Positions 1 to 9,035 of a stretch of DNA of 64,000 nt are shown here, piece by piece. The DNA comes from GCA-002726655 sp046582185 (GTDB taxonomy: Bacteria; Pseudomonadota; Gammaproteobacteria; Pseudomonadales; Azotimanducaceae): the NCBI GenBank assembly GCA_046582185.1, contig JAYGEX010000039.1, positions 1 to 64,000 on the forward strand, given 5' to 3'. The notes under the pieces were generated by a model that ran no database searches, was not told the origin of the DNA, and saw nothing but the letters and a program-made list of their open reading frames with translations. Positions within the stretch are counted from its first letter, which is position 1, and the number at the start of each line of letters is the position of its first letter. The position numbers and the translations under genes were made by a program.

Positions 1-392
1 CGTGAGAATAAATCAATTGTCACCGCTAGATACAGCCATCCCTGACTGGTCCAGATGTAAGTTATGTCTGAAACATATACGCGGTCAGGCTGATTTACCG
101 TAAATTCTCGCTGCAATAGATTAGGTGATATCGCAAAGTCATGATTGGAGTCGGTCGTCGCTTTAAAACTTCTTGACGTGCCGACTACACAAGCCTTCCT
201 GCTTCATTAGCCTCAAACACGCGCTTTGCTAACCGCATCACCATCGTCCCTTAAGTCATCCTGGATACGACGACCATTCTTTGGTGACAGATGCCTGTAA
301 CATTAATGCAGCCAAGATTCCCTCGAATAGATGCTTACTTATCGCTTACTTATGTACATCCATCGCCTACAGACTACGTGTTCATTGATTCT
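1..392. other. left-edge stretch with no recognisable gene
   Basis: No supported gene was found here. An open frame running rightward from about 291 lies mostly antisense to the ETF-QO gene, starts with no ribosome-binding site and resembles nothing known, so it is treated as a shadow. A short direct repeat (CTTACTTAT twice, around 330-355) is the only structure noticed. A gene entering from the left edge cannot be excluded. Confidence 0.5.
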
Positions 393-2039
393 CTACATAT
401 TGCCGTAGTTTGGCCCGCCCATTCCCTCTGGCACAACCCAGTTTATGTTCTGTGCGGGATCCTTAATGTCACAGGTCTTACAGTGGACACAGTTTTGCGC
501 ATTGATCTGGAATCGTTTGCTGCCATCCTCTTCTTCGACTATTTCGTATACACCGGCTGGGCAATATCGTTGGGCGGGTTCGTCGTAAAGGGGAAGATTA
601 GAGTGAATAGGAATGTTGGCATCTTTCAGCTGCAAGTGACACGGCTGGTCTTCTTCATGAGATGTACTTGAAAGGAACACAGATGAAAGCTTGTCGAAGC
701 TGATTTTCCCATCGGGTTTTGGATACTCAGGCTTCGCACATTTTGAAGCAATTTTTAATTGTTCGTGATCTGCCTTGGAATCCATCATGGTAAAAGGCAG
801 CCGGCCGCGGAAGATATATTGGTCGATCAAGGTAAATGCAGAACCCATCAAGAGTCCCAGTTTGTGCAGTGCAGGGGTCGTATTACGAGCCTTATATAGC
901 TCCTCGTAAACCCAGGACTTTTCATAAGCACTTGTAAAGCTGTCAAGTTCTTCGCCGCCGGTCGAACCCGCTTTGAGTGACTGGAATACAGATTGGGCCG
1001 CCAACATGCCGGTCTTCATTGCGGTATGCGTGCCTTTTTGTTTCAGGTTGTTCAGGAAGCCGGCATCGTCTCCAACGAGTAGTGCACCGGGCATCACCAG
1101 TTTTGGAATGGCTTGCAGTCCGCCTTTTACGACAGCGCGTGCACCATATGCAACTCGAGTGCCGCCTTCGAGGAAATGTTTGATAAATTTGTGGTGCTTA
1201 AATTTCTGAAATTCGTCATAAGGACTTAAATGTGGATTCTTGTATCCAAGGTCAACGATTAAGCCAACAGCAACCTGGTTGTTTTCAAGGTGATACAGGA
1301 ACGAGCCACCAAGAGACCCGCCAGGCAGCCAGCCGAGGGGCCAACCCACGGAGTGCATGACTTTGCCGGGTATATGTTTTGCGGGATCTATGTCCCATAT
1401 CTCTTTCAGGCCAATGCCGTAGTGTTGGGTATCGCAGTTCTCACGGAGATTAAATTTTTCCATCAGCTGCTTGCCCAGATGCCCCCGGCAGCCTTCAGCG
1501 AATACTGTGTATTTCGCATGAAGTTCATACCCCGGCGTGAATGTGCCTTTATGTTCGCCATCAGCGCCAACGCCCATGTCGCCGGTTGCGACGCCCTTAA
1601 CAGAACCATCTTCGTTGTACAGGACTTCGCTCGCAGCAAAGCCCGGAAATATATTGACGCCGAGCTCTTCGGCTTGCTCACCTAACCACCGGCATAGGTT
1701 GCCGAGACTTACGGCATGGTTTCCGTGATTGTGCAGTGCAGGGGGGACTAGCCAGCTTGGAAGTTTCAAGCCCTGATAATCGTCCACCAGAATGTAGATA
1801 TCATCTTCTGTGACCGGGTTATTCAGCGGTGCTCCCATTGCCTGCCAATCCGGAAATAGTTCGTTCAGCGCTCGCGGTTCAACCACGGCTCCAGAAAGTA
1901 TGTGCGCGCCAATCTCCGAGCCTTTTTCAACCAGACAAACTGTGTACTCCTCACCAGCTTCTGCTGCCATCTGGGCAAACTTGATTGCAGTCGAAAGACC
2001 GGCAGGGCCGCCGCCGACAACGACGAGATCAAATTCCAT
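393..2039 (-). CDS. electron transfer flavoprotein-ubiquinone oxidoreductase (ETF-QO)
   Basis: Membrane-associated flavo-iron-sulfur enzyme that takes electrons from reduced ETF and reduces ubiquinone. The protein is 548 aa. It opens with a FAD dinucleotide-binding motif (VVVGGGPAG, about residues 6-14) and ends with a [4Fe-4S] cluster region: a Cys in RYCPAG followed by NCVHCKTCDIKDP, about residues 480-530. The length is normal for the family. The start chosen is the ATG at 2039, which begins directly at the FAD domain behind a GGAAAGAGAA ribosome-binding site; an upstream ATG at 2090 would add 17 untypical residues. It is divergent from etfB-etfA, its functional partners, across a 321-bp intergenic region. 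Confidence 0.95.
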   Translation of the reverse strand: MEFDLVVVGGGPAGLSTAIKFAQMAAEAGEEYTVCLVEKGSEIGAHILSGAVVEPRALNELFPDWQAMGAPLNNPVTEDDIYILVDDYQGLKLPSWLVPPALHNHGNHAVSLGNLCRWLGEQAEELGVNIFPGFAASEVLYNEDGSVKGVATGDMGVGADGEHKGTFTPGYELHAKYTVFAEGCRGHLGKQLMEKFNLRENCDTQHYGIGLKEIWDIDPAKHIPGKVMHSVGWPLGWLPGGSLGGSFLYHLENNQVAVGLIVDLGYKNPHLSPYDEFQKFKHHKFIKHFLEGGTRVAYGARAVVKGGLQAIPKLVMPGALLVGDDAGFLNNLKQKGTHTAMKTGMLAAQSVFQSLKAGSTGGEELDSFTSAYEKSWVYEELYKARNTTPALHKLGLLMGSAFTLIDQYIFRGRLPFTMMDSKADHEQLKIASKCAKPEYPKPDGKISFDKLSSVFLSSTSHEEDQPCHLQLKDANIPIHSNLPLYDEPAQRYCPAGVYEIVEEEDGSKRFQINAQNCVHCKTCDIKDPAQNINWVVPEGMGGPNYGNM

Positions 2040-2360
2040 GGATTCTCTTTCCACATTTTCCACTTTGTACACACTCCAAAAAATGAACAAATTTACACCG
2101 CGTATTGTATGAAAAGTCGCCAGCTAAAGGAAATCATTCAAATCTATCGTTGCTGATAAATACTTGGCGGAATTTGTGTAATAAAGCCTTGTAAATTACG
2201 GACTTAGGCGATAAATGCAGCAATAATGGCTATTGATTATGGTTTAACAAACCGGCAGAATACGCGCGTTTCCAAACTGGAGCCTCAGTCGAATTCAAGC
2301 AGGCTCTACAGATCCCTGAAGTTTTAGTAACCATTTTCATAATACAAGCAGAGGAATTGC
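2040..2360. other. divergent intergenic region between ETF-QO and etfB
   Basis: This 321-bp AT-rich spacer should hold the promoters of both ETF-QO (leftward) and etfB-etfA (rightward). No operator, riboswitch or small RNA could be recognised by eye. The ribosome-binding site GAGGAA lies just before etfB. Confidence 0.5.
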
Positions 2361-3113
2361 ATGAAAGTTCTTGTAGCTGTCAAGCGTGTCGTCGATTACA
2401 ACGTGAATATTCGCGTTCTGAGTGACAATACAGGCGTCGATTTAAACAATGTAAAAATGTCGGTCAATCCATTTGACGAGATTGGTATAGAAGAAGCTGT
2501 TCGAATGAAAGAAGCGGGAACAGTGGAAGAAGTGATTGTTGTCTCTGTAGGTGCAAGCAATTGTGCTGAGCAGCTACGAACGGCGCTTGCCCTTGGCGCA
2601 GACCGCGGCATTCTGGTTGAAACTGATGAAGAGATGCAGCCGCTTGCTATTGCGAAAGTATTGAAGGCGATAGTTGAGAAAGAGAAGCCTGAGATAATCA
2701 TCACTGGCAAGCAGGCGATTGATGGCGATCACGGCCAAACTGGCCAGATGCTGGCTGCACTTGCAGGTTTGTCCCAGGCGACCTTTGCCTCCGAAGTTGT
2801 AATTGGTGATGGCACGGCGACAGTCACCAGAGAAGTTGATGGCGGCCTTGAAACAATCACCGTTAAGCTTCCTGCGGTTATATCCACGGACCTTCGATTG
2901 AATGAGCCACGATATGCTTCCTTACCTAATATCATGAAAGCCAAAAAGAAGACGATTGATACCTATACGCCGGAAGATCTTGGCGTTGATGTCGCCCCTA
3001 GAGTGAAGACATTAAAGGTTGAGCCGCCTGCTGAACGAAAGGCCGGTATCATCGTTGAGAGCGTAGAAGAGTTAGTTGATAAATTGAAAAATGAAGCGAA
3101 GGTGATCTCATGA
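2361..3113 (+). CDS. etfB: electron transfer flavoprotein subunit beta
   Basis: Small subunit of the ETF heterodimer, which carries electrons from acyl-CoA and other dehydrogenases to ETF-QO. At 250 aa it has the usual length. The N-terminus (MKVLVAVKRVVDYN) and the central AMP-site region (ITGKQAIDGDHGQTG) are typical of EtfB. A GAGGAA ribosome-binding site precedes the ATG. The gene overlaps etfA by 4 bp (ATGA), implying translational coupling. Confidence 0.97.
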   Translation: MKVLVAVKRVVDYNVNIRVLSDNTGVDLNNVKMSVNPFDEIGIEEAVRMKEAGTVEEVIVVSVGASNCAEQLRTALALGADRGILVETDEEMQPLAIAKVLKAIVEKEKPEIIITGKQAIDGDHGQTGQMLAALAGLSQATFASEVVIGDGTATVTREVDGGLETITVKLPAVISTDLRLNEPRYASLPNIMKAKKKTIDTYTPEDLGVDVAPRVKTLKVEPPAERKAGIIVESVEELVDKLKNEAKVIS

Positions 3114-4039
3114 GCATTCTAGTAGTTGCAGAACACGACAATGCGTCGGTAAAGCCCTCGACTTTGGTTGCGGTTGCAGCGGCCCAGGCGATCGGCGGTG
3201 ACATAGAAGTTTTGATTGCAGGCTCAGCATGTGCCGGTGCGGGAGACGCAGCATCCAAAATTGCTTGTGTATCCAAGGTATTGGTTGCAGACAATGATGT
3301 CTATGCACATGACCTTGCAGAAAATATTGCGGACCTCATTGTAGAAATTGGTAAGGATTACAGCCACATTATTACTACAGCAACAACTGCTGGTAAGAAT
3401 TACATGCCTCGAGTCGCAGCACTCCTGGATGTAGCTCAGATCTCTGATATCAGCGCAGTTGTAAGCGAAGATACTTTCGAGAGACCTTTCTATGCTGGTA
3501 ATGCAATTGCGACAGTGCAATCCAGTGATCCAATCAAGGTATTGACCATTCGTGGGACAGCCTTCGATCCTGTTGCTGCTGAAGGTGGAAGTGCAAGCGT
3601 CGAGAATCTGGATACGGTTACAGATGCAGGCCTTTCCAGCTGGAACCAGGAAGAAATTGTTAAGTTGGAGCGTCCTGAACTCACAGCAGCAAGTATCATC
3701 ATCTCCGGTGGTCGTGGCATGCAGAACGGCGAAAATTTTGCACTGCTTGAATCGGTAGCAGACAAACTCGGCGCAGCGATTGGCGCTTCCCGTGCCGCCG
3801 TTGATGCTGGCTTTGTTCCTAATGACATGCAGGTCGGCCAGACCGGTAAAATTGTTGCCCCGGATCTTTATATTGCAGTTGGCATCAGTGGTGCCATTCA
3901 GCATTTGGCAGGCATGAAGGACAGCAAGGTGATTGTCGCCATTAATAAAGACGAAGATGCCCCTATTTTCCAGGTGGCAGATTACGGTCTTGTGGCTGAT
4001 CTCTTCAAGGCGGTGCCGGAATTGGATGCCCTCTTGTAG
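3110..4039 (+). CDS. etfA: electron transfer flavoprotein subunit alpha
   Basis: Large ETF subunit, which binds FAD in its C-terminal domain. The 309-aa product shows the FAD-binding signatures GRGMQNGENF, GASRAAVDAGF, VGQTGK and GISGAIQHLAGM in the order expected for EtfA. It is translationally coupled to etfB by a 4-bp overlap and followed by a strong terminator, so etfB-etfA form a two-gene operon. Confidence 0.97.
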   Translation: MSILVVAEHDNASVKPSTLVAVAAAQAIGGDIEVLIAGSACAGAGDAASKIACVSKVLVADNDVYAHDLAENIADLIVEIGKDYSHIITTATTAGKNYMPRVAALLDVAQISDISAVVSEDTFERPFYAGNAIATVQSSDPIKVLTIRGTAFDPVAAEGGSASVENLDTVTDAGLSSWNQEEIVKLERPELTAASIIISGGRGMQNGENFALLESVADKLGAAIGASRAAVDAGFVPNDMQVGQTGKIVAPDLYIAVGISGAIQHLAGMKDSKVIVAINKDEDAPIFQVADYGLVADLFKAVPELDALL

Positions 4040-4106
4040 AAGAGTAGTAATGATAGTTTTGGCTAAGCGCTGTCTGAGAATTCCGCGCTAGACCAGGTCA
4101 ACAAAG

Positions 4107-4134
4107 AAAAGGGAGCAAATTTGCTCCCTTTTTT
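4107..4134 (+). terminator. rho-independent terminator after etfA
   Basis: The perfect palindrome GGGAGCAAATTTGCTCCC (4111-4128) forms a 7-bp stem with a 4-nt loop and is followed by six T residues. An A-run on its left side would allow it to work in both directions. It lies about 70 bp after the etfA stop codon. Confidence 0.9.
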
Positions 4135-4188
4135 GTGAGAGACTATCCAACAGTATCAACGACGATTTAATCCCTATTCCAGAGATCA

Positions 4189-6468
4189 ATGATGAAGTAT
4201 TCGTATTCTGTCTGCACGGCTTTACTGTTTACCTGTTGCATCACCAGTACCACTGCCAGCGAACTTATCGGTTTTACTTCGGATGAGAGCAGGGTTCAGC
4301 GAAACCTTGAGGCAGCATATGACAAGCAGCTCGATGCGTCTCAACAGGATCGTTGGCTAAAGCAATTCTCTGCAAAGCCTCACCACGTGGGTTCTCGCGC
4401 AGGCAAAGAAAATGCAGAGATCATCGCCAGGTTGTTCAAAAGCTGGGGCTATAAAACAGAGATAGCTGAATATCAAATCCTGTTGCCAACGCCAAAGGAA
4501 CGTCTCCTGGAACTCGTCGCGCCGACAAAGTTCACGGCATCACTATCCGAAGATATGCTGGAAGAAGATGCTAGCACCTCTGTTCGGGATGAGCTCCTGC
4601 CGCCTTACAATGCGTTTTCAATTGATGGCGATGTAGAGGCTGAGCTGGTCTTTATTAACTATGGTCGACCGGAGGATCATGACTTGCTGGAGCGCTACGG
4701 CATTGATCTCACTGGTAAGATTGCTATAGCGAAATATGGTAAATCATGGCGCGGCATCAAACCAAAGCTCGCAGCAGAGAAGGGCGCCATTGCGACCATT
4801 ATCTATTCTGACCCGGCAGACGATGGTTATGGTCGGGGCGATGTCTATCCCAGTGGGCCGTTCAAACATGAGAGCGGTGTGCAGCGCGGCTCGGTGATGG
4901 ATATGCCAACTTATCCAGGTGACGTTCTAACGCCTGGCGTCGGCGCAACGAAACGTGCCAAACGGCTGAAAATAGAGGATGCGGTAACAATCACCCAAAT
5001 TCCTGTCCTGCCAATCTCATACAAGGATGCATTGCCATTACTTGCAGCCATGGGTGGGGCAAATGTGCCCAAAGAGTGGGTTGGCGGCCTGCCGATTACC
5101 TATCATCTAGGTCCAGGGCCGGCGCGGGTACGCATGAAGCTGGAATTTAATTGGGATATGGTTGTTGCCTACAACGTGATTGCCCGACTGAAGGGCTCAC
5201 AATACCCTAATGAATGGGTTATACGCGGCAACCATCATGATGGCTGGAATCACGGTGCCGCAGATCCGCTCAGTGGTCTTGTTGCGCTGATGGATGAGGC
5301 GAAGTCGGTGGCATCGCTTGCCAGGGAAGGGCACCCGCCGCTAAGAACAATTGTGTATGGCATATGGGATGCAGAAGAGCCTGGCCTAATTGGTTCTACC
5401 GAATGGGTTGAGCATCATAGGAAAGAATTAGACAAACGCACCGTCGCCTATATTAATACGGACGGTAATAGCCGCGGCTTTGTACAAATTGGCGGCAGTC
5501 ATAGCCTGGAGAAGTTTTACAATCAGATCATGGCTGATGTGAAAGATCCTCAGACCGGCGTGTCCGTGAAGGAACGTCGCACTGCATCAATCAAGATTAA
5601 TGGCAATGCAAAGGCAAAAGCCGAGGCTGCCAAGCGCGATGATATCCGTCTGTATCCACTGGGCTCCGGGTCCGACTACACGCCGTTTTTACAGCACCTT
5701 GGCATAGCATCGGCGAATATCTCTTTCTCTGGCGAGGGCGCCGGAGGTAGTTACCACACGCTCTACGATACCTACGAGCACTACACCAAATGGAGAGATC
5801 CTGGCTTAGCATATGGCGTTGCGCTTGCCCAGGTTGCAGGAAGAGCGACATTACGATTGGCAAATGCAACGATTCTACCTTTTACGTTTACAAGTCTCGC
5901 AGACAACATTTCCATGTATGTAGATGAACTGGTAGAACTTGCGGAATCGCAACGAAAGGAAGCTGAAGTCAACAATCAGCTAATCAGTGATGGCATTTAC
6001 GAGCTCGCGTTGGATCCGACGAAGTCGCTCGGGCCACCACCTCGAAAGGAGCCTGTTCCTTATTTCAGCTTTGCGCCACTTAAGAATGCGCTGGATCGCC
6101 TGCAAGCGGCCGCCAAGCAATTAGATGATCTTACCAGCAAGGAAATGTCTTCTAATGAGAAATATAACGATAAAAATAAGGGGCTTGCTGGTTCGAAAAA
6201 AAGTATTGCTGCGCTAAATAAATTACTCTATTCCTCGGAACGACGATTGTTACTTCAGCAAGGCCTTGAAGGCAGGAACTGGTTTAAACATCATATCTAT
6301 GCACCGGGTTATTACACCGGTTACGGCGTGAAAACCATACCAGGCGTACGTGAAGCGATTGAAATCGGCGCATATGGAAAGGTACCAGCGCAGATAGATA
6401 CCGCCGCCATGGTGCTTGATTCATTGAGCCGTCATCTCGAAGAAGCCTCTGGCCTATTCGACAAGTAA
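4189..6468 (+). CDS. exported M28 family metallopeptidase, glutamate carboxypeptidase II-like
   Basis: Predicted secreted or periplasmic zinc aminopeptidase/carboxypeptidase. The 759-aa protein starts with a signal peptide (about residues 1-24), followed by a protease-associated domain (about 150-270), the M28 dizinc catalytic domain (about 330-560) and a C-terminal region like the transferrin-receptor dimerisation domain. Zinc-ligand motifs are visible: NHHDGWNHGAADP near 347, the catalytic Glu pair in WDAEEPG near 393, NTDGN near 422 and the final His in SYHTLYD near 522. The domain order matches the PSMA/GCPII family; the substrate is unknown. Two adjacent ATGs (4189, 4192) could serve as start. 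Confidence 0.9.
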   Translation: MMKYSYSVCTALLFTCCITSTTASELIGFTSDESRVQRNLEAAYDKQLDASQQDRWLKQFSAKPHHVGSRAGKENAEIIARLFKSWGYKTEIAEYQILLPTPKERLLELVAPTKFTASLSEDMLEEDASTSVRDELLPPYNAFSIDGDVEAELVFINYGRPEDHDLLERYGIDLTGKIAIAKYGKSWRGIKPKLAAEKGAIATIIYSDPADDGYGRGDVYPSGPFKHESGVQRGSVMDMPTYPGDVLTPGVGATKRAKRLKIEDAVTITQIPVLPISYKDALPLLAAMGGANVPKEWVGGLPITYHLGPGPARVRMKLEFNWDMVVAYNVIARLKGSQYPNEWVIRGNHHDGWNHGAADPLSGLVALMDEAKSVASLAREGHPPLRTIVYGIWDAEEPGLIGSTEWVEHHRKELDKRTVAYINTDGNSRGFVQIGGSHSLEKFYNQIMADVKDPQTGVSVKERRTASIKINGNAKAKAEAAKRDDIRLYPLGSGSDYTPFLQHLGIASANISFSGEGAGGSYHTLYDTYEHYTKWRDPGLAYGVALAQVAGRATLRLANATILPFTFTSLADNISMYVDELVELAESQRKEAEVNNQLISDGIYELALDPTKSLGPPPRKEPVPYFSFAPLKNALDRLQAAAKQLDDLTSKEMSSNEKYNDKNKGLAGSKKSIAALNKLLYSSERRLLLQQGLEGRNWFKHHIYAPGYYTGYGVKTIPGVREAIEIGAYGKVPAQIDTAAMVLDSLSRHLEEASGLFDK

Positions 6469-6529
6469 GTCAGATATCGAACCTGAACCGTGTATAATAT
6501 GCGCTCGAAATAATTATAAAGAGACCATA

Positions 6530-6781
<252 letters not shown>

Positions 6782-6787
6782 ACAAGT

Positions 6788-6810
6788 TCCGGCTCGCCAA
6801 TGCAGCCGGA
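6788..6810. terminator. possible hairpin between convergent genes
   Basis: Inverted repeat TCCGGCT / AGCCGGA with a 9-nt loop lies between the ends of the convergent small-protein gene and pyrB. No T-run follows on either strand, so it may be only a weak or rho-assisted terminator. Confidence 0.4.
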
Positions 6811-6813
6811 TAG

Positions 6814-7827
6814 CTAAAATCGTTTTGCGGTATACCAGTTTACCGCCCGCGCACTTGCCTCTACCTGATCCACAACATCGAGAATAAGCGCAAAGAGTGC
6901 CATACGAACGAGTACTCCGTTGTCAGTTTGACGGAAAATCGCCAGGTTCGGATTCTCGTTCATATCGTTGTCCAGCTCATTGGCATCTTCTCTGGAGTCT
7001 CGAGGCATCGGGTGCATGATGACCGTATTCGGTTCGCAATATTCTGTATAGATAGACTGGTTTAAGCGGAACAATCCTTTGTATTTATCTGCATCCTCCT
7101 GGGTCGGAAATCTCTCTTCCTGGGTTCGGGTGACATAGACGATATCAGCGTGCTGGATTCCGGATTGTAGCTGGTCTGAAAGATTAACCTCGTGTCCTGC
7201 CTCGCGAATACCTTCAATATATTCGTCAGACAGCGCCAGCTCCGGTGGTGAAACCAGCGTAAAGTGCAGCTTGTTATAGAGAGAGAGCAATTTGCAAAGA
7301 GAGTGTACTGCTCGCCCATAACGCAGGTCGCCCACCAGCGCAATTCGTAACTCGTCAATGCCCTTGCCCCTATCTGCCATTTCCTTGCGGATGGTATAGA
7401 GATCCAGGAGTGCCTGGCTTGGGTGCTCGTTGGAGCCATCGCCGCCGTTAATGACTGGTACTCGGCTCGCAGCGGCAAATTCGTCTACAGATCCTTCTAG
7501 TTGGTGGCGCATCACGATCATATCGCTATAACCGCTCAGAACTCTGGCGGTATCGTAGAAAGACTCTCCTTTGGCGAGGGCTGAGGTCTTTATCTCGGTT
7601 GTTTCCCGGACTTCCCCGCCTAACAGGTTCCATGCGCAACCAAAGCTAACGCGGGTGCGCGTACTTGGCTCGAAGAACATATTGCCCAGAATAGCGCCTT
7701 CAAGTACCCGCGTGACTCTCTGGCGATTTGCGAACGGCCCCATCTTATCGGCAACCTCAAAGACCTTCTCAATTGCCTGGCGATCGAATTGTGAGACGGA
7801 CAGAATGTGACTTCCAACAAAATTCAT
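6814..7827 (-). CDS. pyrB: aspartate carbamoyltransferase catalytic subunit
   Basis: Catalyses carbamoyl phosphate plus aspartate to N-carbamoyl-aspartate, the committed step of pyrimidine synthesis, in the cytoplasm. The 337-aa protein has the carbamoyl-phosphate motif FFEPSTRTR (about 52-60), the HPSQALLDL segment, VGDLRYGRAVHSL, and a C-terminal HPMPRD motif typical of aspartate-binding. It is about 25 aa longer than the E. coli catalytic chain. No pyrI (regulatory chain) or pyrC is adjacent, so it is an isolated copy. Confidence 0.93.
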   Translation of the reverse strand: MNFVGSHILSVSQFDRQAIEKVFEVADKMGPFANRQRVTRVLEGAILGNMFFEPSTRTRVSFGCAWNLLGGEVRETTEIKTSALAKGESFYDTARVLSGYSDMIVMRHQLEGSVDEFAAASRVPVINGGDGSNEHPSQALLDLYTIRKEMADRGKGIDELRIALVGDLRYGRAVHSLCKLLSLYNKLHFTLVSPPELALSDEYIEGIREAGHEVNLSDQLQSGIQHADIVYVTRTQEERFPTQEDADKYKGLFRLNQSIYTEYCEPNTVIMHPMPRDSREDANELDNDMNENPNLAIFRQTDNGVLVRMALFALILDVVDQVEASARAVNWYTAKRF

Positions 7828-7846
7828 TGGATCGGTATCTCGCGGC

Positions 7847-8758
7847 TTATAGCTTCAGTTTGTCATGTAGTGAAAGTATCATATTTCGCATCCACTGATT
7901 CGCCTGATCTTTGTCGGTACTCTCATGCCAGTAGAGGAAAGTCTCCAGATTGGGGACATTGAAAGGGAGATTGAGATAGCGAACGGGCGACACATTCGTC
8001 AGAAAATCGGCAAAGACCTTTGGTACGGTTAACACTAAATCTGTGCGCGAGATCAGCTGCGGGGTGGCTAGATAGTGTTGGGTACGCAGGGCGATCTTCC
8101 TCTTCCTGCCCATTTTGCCGAGGGTTAAGTCAACATGACCAAGGCCCCCACGCCTGGAGGATATGTGAATGTGCTGTAAACTGAGATAGGTGTTGATGTC
8201 CAATTGGTCCTTGACCATCGGGTGATCTTCCCGAATAACAGCAACGTGCGGGTGAGAAAAGAGCGGTGCCTGTTTGATTTGTGAATCCGGGCTCAGTGGA
8301 ATATCGATGGCGAGGTCGAGATTGCCCGAGGCGAGCTCGATATTCATATCCCGTCTATGGACGTGGTAGCAGTCGATGGACACATCAGGGGATTCCTGCA
8401 TGATTTGGCCATAGAGCCAGGGAAGGATAATTGCCTGGGAAAGGTCGGTCATTGATACACGAAATCGCTTATCAGAAACCTTTGGATCGAACATTTCACT
8501 TTCCTGGACGCTGGACCTAATCAATCCCAATGCCTGCCGTACGGAACCGATTATGTTTTGTGCCACAGGTGTCGGCACCATGCCTTCAGCAGTTCTGACA
8601 AATAGCGGATCATCGAACAGCTTCCGAAGGCGCGATAGCGAATTCGACACCGCAGGCTGGGTGATGCCGATGATTTCACCTGCTCTGGTGAGGTTTCCCT
8701 CGGTGTAAATGGCATCGAAGGCGACGAATAGGTTTAGGTCTACGTCACTTAATTTCAT
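7847..8758 (-). CDS. LysR family transcriptional regulator
   Basis: 303-aa LTTR. The N-terminal helix-turn-helix (about 18-40: LTRAGEIIGITQPAVSNSLSRLR) is clear and is followed by the effector-binding domain. The N-terminal style (MKLSDVDLNLFVAFDAIY) is like the NodD/LinR/SyrM-type branch. It is encoded divergently from gspE across 277 bp and 19 bp upstream of pyrB on the same strand. Its target is unknown; the divergent gsp operon or an unlinked catabolic gene are both possible. Confidence 0.9.
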   Translation of the reverse strand: MKLSDVDLNLFVAFDAIYTEGNLTRAGEIIGITQPAVSNSLSRLRKLFDDPLFVRTAEGMVPTPVAQNIIGSVRQALGLIRSSVQESEMFDPKVSDKRFRVSMTDLSQAIILPWLYGQIMQESPDVSIDCYHVHRRDMNIELASGNLDLAIDIPLSPDSQIKQAPLFSHPHVAVIREDHPMVKDQLDINTYLSLQHIHISSRRGGLGHVDLTLGKMGRKRKIALRTQHYLATPQLISRTDLVLTVPKVFADFLTNVSPVRYLNLPFNVPNLETFLYWHESTDKDQANQWMRNMILSLHDKLKL

Positions 8759-9035
8759 AGGCGAATCTCGAACCTTCTATTGTAATTTGGATGAATCATC
8801 CATCATCTGTGTGAATTGGAAATCAGAAATGTGATAAATAATACTGATGGTACGGCGATTTGTAAAATAATGAAGCGTTTCAAGTAAAACTCGTGTCAAA
8901 TAGTGCAATTGGTTGCAATCATGTCCTAAGTGTTGAATAGTCTCCACCGTCAAAGAGCAGACATTTCTAGAAATTTGATCCTTTAAAAACAAAGAGATAC
9001 TGCATCTTCTTAATCCATTAGGTAAGTTAAATTAG

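Noticed and set aside
291..671. Rightward 126-aa ORF at the left edge
   Set aside because: It is mostly antisense to the ETF-QO C-terminus, lacks a ribosome-binding site and has no family resemblance.
3224..3904. Cys-rich 226-aa leftward ORF opposite etfA
   Set aside because: Composition is that of an antisense shadow of a conserved gene with codon bias; etfA is certain here.
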